Shown here: piece after piece, positions 33,446-37,539 of the stretch
Position numbering within the stretch: the first letter of the stretch is position 1
Layout of the letters: each line of letters begins with the position of its first letter
Assembly: GCF_900114235.1 (NCBI RefSeq)
Contig: NZ_FOSJ01000022.1
Coordinates: forward strand, 1-37,539
Direction: 5' to 3'
Length of the DNA stretch: 37,539 nucleotides
Source: Marinilactibacillus piezotolerans
GTDB lineage: Bacteria; Bacillota; Bacilli; Lactobacillales; Carnobacteriaceae_A
The notes under the pieces: model-generated
What the model was told of the DNA's origin: nothing
Seen by the model: the letters and a program-made list of their open reading frames with translations, nothing else
Database searches by the model: none
Translations under genes and position numbers: made by a program

Positions 33446-34549
33446 ATGAGTACTTTAGGAAATCCAATTAAACTGCAAAGTGGAGTCACCTTAAAAAATA
33501 GAGCGATTATGGCACCAATGACTAACATGATGAGCTTTTTTGACGGAACGATCACTGATAATGAGTTACAATATTATTCACTCAGAAGCGGAGAAGTAGG
33601 AGCTGTTATTACAGCTGCTTCTAATGTACAAGAAATTGGACAAGGATGGGAAGGCGAACTTGGTGTTTTTGATGACAAACATATAAAAGGACTTTCTAAA
33701 TTGGCCTCTGCTATAAAAAAATCTGGAACTAAAGCCATACTGCAAATTTTCCACGGTGGTAGAATGACTAATTCTAAGATCTTAAGAGGAAAACAACCGG
33801 TGTCAGCCAGCGCAGTAAAAGCAGAACGCGCTGATGCTGAGGAACCTAGATCTTTAACAGATGAAGAAATTATTCAAGTAATTGAAGATTTTAAATCAGC
33901 TACTATAAGAGCAATTAAAGCTGGATTCGATGGAGTCGAATTGCATGGAGCGAATACTTACTTGATTCAACAATTCTTTTCTCCACATTCCAATAGAAGA
34001 GAGGATAAATGGGGAGGGAATCTGGAGAAACGATTCCATTTTGTTAATCAGTTAGTTGATGGAGTAATCAAAACAGTGAAAGAAAATGCCTCAGAACCTT
34101 TTATTGTAGGATATAGATTTTCACCTGAAGAATATGAAAATCCTGGTATTAGAATAGATGATACTCTTTACCTAGTTGATCAGTTATCTAATAAAAATCT
34201 TGATTATCTGCATATTTCTCTGGGAGATTATCAACAATATTCTAAATTTGATCAAACAAAAGAACAGACGATTCTACAAACTATTCATAAAAAAATTGCT
34301 GGAAGAATCCCTTTGATAAGTGTAGGCAATATTAGAACTGGTTCTGACGCTGATAATGCCCTTAAAGATAGTGAAATGGTAGCACTAGGAAGAGTCCTCC
34401 TTGCAGATCCTCATTGGACAAGTAAAGTATTAAGTAATAGAGAAGACCAGATACGCCATACGGTTACTGAAGAAGAGCGGGATGAGTTGCACCTGAATAC
34501 TGGTGTCTGGATGTTTATGAATGCCATGATGCCCGAACGTATAAAATAA
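33446..34549 (+). CDS. NADH:flavin oxidoreductase / Old Yellow Enzyme family
   Basis: FMN-dependent ene-reductase-like enzyme, 367 residues, single TIM barrel without the 4Fe-4S/FAD extension of the DCR/BaiC type. Visible motifs: NRAIMAPMTNMMS at the FMN face, QIFHGGRM, the active-site GFDGVELHGANTYLIQQFFSP, NRREDKWGGNLEKR, and the phosphate site SVGNIRTGSDADNAL...ALGRVLLADP. I chose ATG 33446: AAAGGA at 33432-33437 is 8 bases from it but overlaps the upstream ATG 33437. The physiological substrate is unknown; electrophilic alkenes and similar toxic compounds are common for the family. Confidence 0.88.
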   Translation: MSTLGNPIKLQSGVTLKNRAIMAPMTNMMSFFDGTITDNELQYYSLRSGEVGAVITAASNVQEIGQGWEGELGVFDDKHIKGLSKLASAIKKSGTKAILQIFHGGRMTNSKILRGKQPVSASAVKAERADAEEPRSLTDEEIIQVIEDFKSATIRAIKAGFDGVELHGANTYLIQQFFSPHSNRREDKWGGNLEKRFHFVNQLVDGVIKTVKENASEPFIVGYRFSPEEYENPGIRIDDTLYLVDQLSNKNLDYLHISLGDYQQYSKFDQTKEQTILQTIHKKIAGRIPLISVGNIRTGSDADNALKDSEMVALGRVLLADPHWTSKVLSNREDQIRHTVTEEERDELHLNTGVWMFMNAMMPERIK

Positions 34550-34556
34550 TCAATTA

Positions 34557-34611
34557 AAAAAGCTGTAAGGAAATGCTGAATGTTCAGCATTTCTTTGCAG
34601 CTTTTTATAAT
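34557..34611. terminator. Bidirectional terminator between convergent genes
   Basis: AAAAAGCTG pairs with CAGCTTTTT and the inner GAAATGCTGAA pairs with TTCAGCATTTC, a long stem flanked by A and T runs. Confidence 0.9.
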
Positions 34612-34613
34612 TC

Positions 34614-35141
34614 TTAACTAAATTGGATGTAAATACTGATATCAAAAGGGTCTACTTCTTTCACAACTGATTGTGTATTTTTATTGAAGTATTTATAAGG
34701 TCCTCCTTTAATGTAGGCAAAGGCCATTATAACAGTAGACTGGAGATAATGAATAGTATTACTAGTATAATTCTTGGGCAATTTACCTAAGAAAATAGAA
34801 TTAATGTAGATATCTAGGCGATTTGCTTCATTTGGAATGAGTTTAACATCCTTTGTAGAATAACTCTCGTATTTATAGACTTTTTCATTATAATTTTTTA
34901 AGTCTTCATCTTGTTTTCCAGCATAATTTCTTTTGATCTGATTATGTTTAATCATACTTGCTGTAATTTGATTGATAGTTTCTTGGTTGGAAGTTAGTTC
35001 GCTCGCATTGATCTGAATTTTATATTCTATTGAAAGCGGAGTACGATTTTTCCTTTTAAACACTGGAATTTCTTTTATTAATTGTTGAGACTGATTTGAT
35101 TGTTTCTTCCAAAATGTTTTAATAATATCTTTGAATCCCAT
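34614..35141 (-). CDS. Hypothetical protein
   Basis: A 175-residue basic protein of unknown function. The N-terminus is rich in Lys/Gln (FKDIIKTFWKKQSNQSQQLIKE) and may contact membrane or nucleic acid. The C-terminal half has a recognisable globular pattern (LDIYINSIFLGKLPKNY, VIMAFAYIKGGPYKYF, FDISIYIQFS) that loosely recalls small HIRAN-like or single-strand-binding barrels, but I cannot assign it. GGAAGGAGG lies before the ATG (complement of 35139-35141). It is transcribed alone towards the Old Yellow Enzyme gene. Confidence 0.65.
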   Translation of the reverse strand: MGFKDIIKTFWKKQSNQSQQLIKEIPVFKRKNRTPLSIEYKIQINASELTSNQETINQITASMIKHNQIKRNYAGKQDEDLKNYNEKVYKYESYSTKDVKLIPNEANRLDIYINSIFLGKLPKNYTSNTIHYLQSTVIMAFAYIKGGPYKYFNKNTQSVVKEVDPFDISIYIQFS

Positions 35142-35544
35142 TATTAAGCCTCCTTCCTAGTACTTCGAAAATGAAATTCATTTTTTTATAGATTATATAT
35201 TAAAATAACGGTTATTATATTATATGTTACAGAAAATAGCTTATTAGTTCAACTATTATGCATTTAGAGTAATAAATAGAGAAGAAATACGATTAATATC
35301 TTAGCAAAAAGTCTAGTATTGATTATATGTATATTATTGTATACAGAAAATAAAATTTAAACTATTTGGATTCCCCATTTTATGTTAGTTTGCGTTCTCG
35401 ATTTAAGTTAATATCATACAAGCATGAAATATAAAATAACATTGAAATATATGTTTATCCTAAAACTTTATTTAAAGTTTATTGATTAGATATTTTTTTT
35501 TATTTTATAGTTTCTTATTGGAAAAGTAAATTAGAAGAATGCAA
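35142..35544. other. Very AT-rich intergenic stretch
   Basis: About 400 bases with no ORF, hairpin or promoter that I can defend. It should contain the promoter of the minus-strand hypothetical gene. It ends at the TTGACCA palindrome. Confidence 0.5.
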
Positions 35545-35561
35545 TTGACCACATTGGTCAA
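35545..35561. promoter_or_regulatory. TetR-type operator palindrome
   Basis: TTGACCACATTGGTCAA: perfect 7-bp arms around 3 bases. Its left arm is also the -35 box. Palindromes of this form are typical of TetR/AcrR-family repressors in Lactobacillales (family-level knowledge); no such regulator gene is in the window. Confidence 0.6.
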
Positions 35562-35573
35562 AAGTGATAAAAT
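35545..35573 (+). promoter_or_regulatory. Orphan promoter cut off from its gene by insertion sequences
   Basis: TTGACC (35545-35550), exactly 17 bases, TAAAAT (35568-35573). The expected start point near 35580 coincides with the onset of sequence related to the mobile elements, so the native gene has been displaced. Confidence 0.6.
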
Positions 35574-35663
35574 TTATTTATCGACCGGGGTGGTTGACTA
35601 CCGCCAGCGAAATGTACCAGCGGGAGGTGCGGACATAATCTTGGACAACTATAAGTCAGGAGA

Positions 35664-36335
35664 ATGTCCATGTACTCTTACGAAGAAAGAATGAAAGCTG
35701 TAAAACTTTACATCAAATACGAACACTCTTTGGCGTCAGTCATTCATGAATTAGGCTATCCTTCTTCAAAAGCTTTATACAAATGGTTTAAGGAATATGA
35801 AGAGAATGGTGATCTTTCTAAGACTTCAAAAAGAAAACGTGAATTTACGCAAGAAGAAAAGCAGTTTGCTGTTAATCACTATATCGAATACGGTCGCAAT
35901 TATTCTAGAACTGTTCGCATGTTGGGTTATCCAGATAGAAACATTCTTAGCGATTGGTGTAAAGAACTTGCACCTGAAGCTCGTAAAATCAGGCGAAGTA
36001 AGTTAAACTATTCTCAAGAGCAGAAAAAAGAGGCCGTTATCCATCTTGTGAGCCGAGAAACCTCTGTCCAAAAAATTGCTGAGCGCCTGCAGGTCACCCG
36101 TAAAACGCTCTATGATTGGAAAGAGGAGCTCATCGGAGAGGAGCTTCCACCTAATATGACGAATATGCCTGATAGCCCTCAACTAGAAGGGTTGAAAAAT
36201 GAAGTTGATGTTTTAAAACAAGAAGTTTATCGACTACGAATGGAAAAAGATATCTTGGAAAAGTCTGCCGAACTTGTAAAAAAGAATGGGGCATCAATCC
36301 AAAACATCTCTCCAACAAGGAAAAAACAAGAGTGA
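35664..36335 (+). CDS. IS3-family transposase OrfA (HTH protein)
   Basis: DNA-binding half of the IS3-family transposase, 223 residues, longer than the usual OrfA of about 100. It has three successive helix-turn-helix modules (EERMKAVKLYIKYEHSLASV; EEKQFAVNHYIEYGRNYSRT; EQKKEAVIHLVSRETSVQKI), each followed by a W-containing recognition part. The leucine-zipper-like LKNEVDVLKQEVYRLRMEKD near the C-terminus mediates assembly with OrfB. It ends GAG TGA, overlapping the OrfB start by 4 bases. The start is GTG/ATG near 35664-35670 after GGAGAA. Confidence 0.9.
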   Translation: MSMYSYEERMKAVKLYIKYEHSLASVIHELGYPSSKALYKWFKEYEENGDLSKTSKRKREFTQEEKQFAVNHYIEYGRNYSRTVRMLGYPDRNILSDWCKELAPEARKIRRSKLNYSQEQKKEAVIHLVSRETSVQKIAERLQVTRKTLYDWKEELIGEELPPNMTNMPDSPQLEGLKNEVDVLKQEVYRLRMEKDILEKSAELVKKNGASIQNISPTRKKQE

Positions 36336-37183
36336 TTGATGCATTAAAAACCTTTTATCCATTGGCACTTTTACTAGAGAATTTGGATTTAGTTAAGAGT
36401 AGTTATTTTTACCACAGAAGTCAGGCTAAGCTTCCGGATAAATATGCTGATCTAAGGGTAATGCTTAAAGATATTTTTATTGAAAGTCGTCGTACGTATG
36501 GCTATCGTCGTATGCATGACGTTCTAAAAAAGCAAAATATTGTTGTTTCCGAGAAAGTGGTTAGACGGCTTATGAAGGAAGAAAAACTCATTGTTCATTC
36601 AGTAACTAAAAAGAAATATAGTTCATATGCAGGTGAAATTACTCCCGCGACACCTAACCTTATTCAACGAAATTTCAAAGCTGAAGCACCTGACAAAAAG
36701 TGGTTGACAGACATTACAGAATTTCGTATTCCCGCCGGAAAAGTCTATCTATCGCCCATTATCGATTGTTTTGACGGGGCCTTAGTTAGTTGGACTATCA
36801 GTACACAACCAAATGCGGAGCTCGTTAATAGTATGTTTGATCAGGCACTTGATACACTCGCTGATAATTCAAAGCCAATCATACACTCTGATCGCGGAGC
36901 TCACTACAGATGGCCAGGTTGGATTGAAAGGATTAAAACCAACGGTTTGACACAGTCCATGTCTAAAAAAGGATGTTCACCGGATAACTCGGCTTGCGAA
37001 GGGTTTTTCGGTAGACTTAAAAATGAGTTCTTCTATGGCTTTAAATGGGACAATATTTCAATTGACGCATTCATTGAACTACTTGATGATTACCTGCATT
37101 GGTACAATAACAAAAGAATAAAATTGTCTCTAGGCGGTCTCAGTCCGATTGATTACAGAAAGAAACTAGGTTTAATTGCTTGA
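36332..37183 (+). CDS. IS3-family transposase OrfB (DDE catalytic subunit)
   Basis: A 283-residue integrase-core transposase. The N-terminal IS3 'HTH_21' region (FIESRRTYGYRRMHDVLKKQ) is followed by the catalytic domain: first Asp in KKWLTDITEFRI, second in IIHSDRGAHYR, and Glu in SACEGFFGRLKNEFF; the C-terminus WYNNKRIKLSLGGLSPIDYR is typical. All three catalytic residues are present, so it may be active. It is in the -1 frame relative to OrfA and starts GTG 36332. It may be made by reinitiation at the GTGA overlap or by frameshifting at the A6 tract 36321-36326. Confidence 0.92.
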   Translation: MIDALKTFYPLALLLENLDLVKSSYFYHRSQAKLPDKYADLRVMLKDIFIESRRTYGYRRMHDVLKKQNIVVSEKVVRRLMKEEKLIVHSVTKKKYSSYAGEITPATPNLIQRNFKAEAPDKKWLTDITEFRIPAGKVYLSPIIDCFDGALVSWTISTQPNAELVNSMFDQALDTLADNSKPIIHSDRGAHYRWPGWIERIKTNGLTQSMSKKGCSPDNSACEGFFGRLKNEFFYGFKWDNISIDAFIELLDDYLHWYNNKRIKLSLGGLSPIDYRKKLGLIA

Positions 37184-37220
37184 AAAAGTCCAAAAAAACA
37201 TCCGCACCTCCGCGCTGCCA

Positions 37221-37539
37221 AGTTTTGTACCACCCTTTGCCATGAAATGTACCAGTCATTGCCAACCTGTTTACCACTTATTAACTTCTGTATAATTAAT
37301 GTGCATGCCTACGGCATTTAAGCCTAAAGCATGACATTTATTATATGGAGGTTTTTTTATGTTCCAATATAGGAAAGTATTGGAGATGAGGTCTGATGGC
37401 TTTTCGCTTCGAAGTATTCGTGCAGCTACTGGTCACTCAAGACAAAAAATAACGGAAGTCATTCGACTTGCGGAAAAAAAGGAGGTGACACTACCGTTAA
37501 CAGATGAGATGACAGATAAATGGCTCGAAGAGTTTTTGT
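37221..37539 (+). mobile_element. Left end of an IS21-family element (continues past the window)
   Basis: The start of istA is preceded by terminal repeats with a 22-base period: TGTACCA at 37226 and 37248 and TTTACCA at 37270. The first two extend to TGTACCACCCTTTGCC and TGTACCAGTCATTGCC. Multiple short terminal repeats of this kind are typical of IS21 ends. It abuts the right end of the IS3 element directly. Confidence 0.7.
37359..37539 (+). CDS. istA: IS21-family transposase IstA, N-terminal part (partial)
   Basis: The first 60 residues from ATG 37359, preceded by ATGGAGG, then cut by the window end. MFQYRKVLEMRSDGFSLRSI then AATGHSRQKITEVIRLAEK is the N-terminal helix-turn-helix of IstA. 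LTDEMTDKWLEEFL follows. The catalytic DDE domain and istB would lie beyond the window. Confidence 0.8.
   Translation, partial: MFQYRKVLEMRSDGFSLRSIRAATGHSRQKITEVIRLAEKKEVTLPLTDEMTDKWLEEFL

Larger units (their letters stand above)
35613..37220 (+). mobile_element. Complete IS3-family insertion sequence
   Basis: It contains the two overlapping transposase frames. Left end at about 35613 (TGTACCAGCGGGAGGTGCGGA region) and right end at about 37220, whose complement reads TGGCAGCGCGGAGGTGCGGA, share the core GGAGGTGCGGA followed 7 bases later by TTGGAC. Both ends begin TG, but the alignment needs a one-base gap and the outer boundary is provisional. Confidence 0.75.

Noticed and set aside
1-37539. 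CRISPR arrays, tRNA or rRNA genes, prophage, toxin-antitoxin pairs
   Set aside because: On reading both strands I found no regularly spaced repeats, cloverleaf sequences, rRNA motifs or phage gene sets. A tRNAscan or Infernal run would be decisive for small RNAs.

Overview
The window is AT-rich, low-GC Gram-positive DNA. Genes use strong AGGAGG ribosome-binding sites, TTG and GTG starts occur, and rho-independent terminators are dense. Gene content (PTS with a PRD regulator, gdh, gldA, DUF3284, DUF4153) fits Lactobacillales. A member of the Carnobacteriaceae or Enterococcaceae is an inference; there is no rRNA or tRNA here to fix it.

Layout. (1) 1-3.3 kb: the 3' end of an IS5-like transposase has cut off the 5' end of a carbohydrate ABC permease gene (LplC type). 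An LplA-type binding lipoprotein and a DUF624 (YesL) membrane protein follow. (2) 3.3-10.6 kb: fucO-like lactaldehyde/propanediol oxidoreductase; a small unknown; a two-gene operon of an M24-fold protein with a degenerate metal site plus nanE; and a P-type cation ATPase. (3) 10.6-17.6 kb: an oxidoreductase-rich stretch in both orientations (flavin reductase-like protein, glucose 1-dehydrogenase, two aldo/keto reductases, a GSP39-like SDR), with a DUF3284 protein, a GT2-GtrA lipid glycosyltransferase and a small membrane-protein gene split by an in-frame stop. (4) 17.7-21.4 kb: a membrane-anchored ORF remnant, a DUF4153 membrane protein, and glycerol dehydrogenase followed in frame by an isolated PRD fragment. 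(5) 21.4-31.6 kb: the main locus, one long operon of PRD/EIIB/EIIA regulator, galactitol-family EIIA, EIIB and EIIC, two zinc polyol-phosphate dehydrogenases, rpiB-type isomerase, transketolase and ribulose-5-phosphate 3-epimerase. (6) 31.6-35.2 kb: an SDR, an unknown protein, an Old Yellow Enzyme homologue and another unknown. (7) 35.2-37.5 kb: an orphan promoter/operator, a complete IS3-family element, and the start of an IS21-family element.

How it works together. The operon in (5) imports and phosphorylates a polyol, oxidises it, and feeds the product into pentose-phosphate interconversion. It encodes pentose-phosphate enzymes and lacks tagatose-6-phosphate kinase and aldolase. I therefore infer a pentitol (D-arabitol, xylitol or ribitol) rather than galactitol as substrate, although the transporter family is named for galactitol. 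Both ends of the window are bounded by insertion sequences that have damaged or displaced resident genes.

I see no clearly undescribed system. The best candidates for new biology are the M24-like/NanE pair, the structured leader of the polyol regulator, and the IS-displaced TetR-type promoter. No CRISPR array, tRNA, rRNA or phage genes were found.
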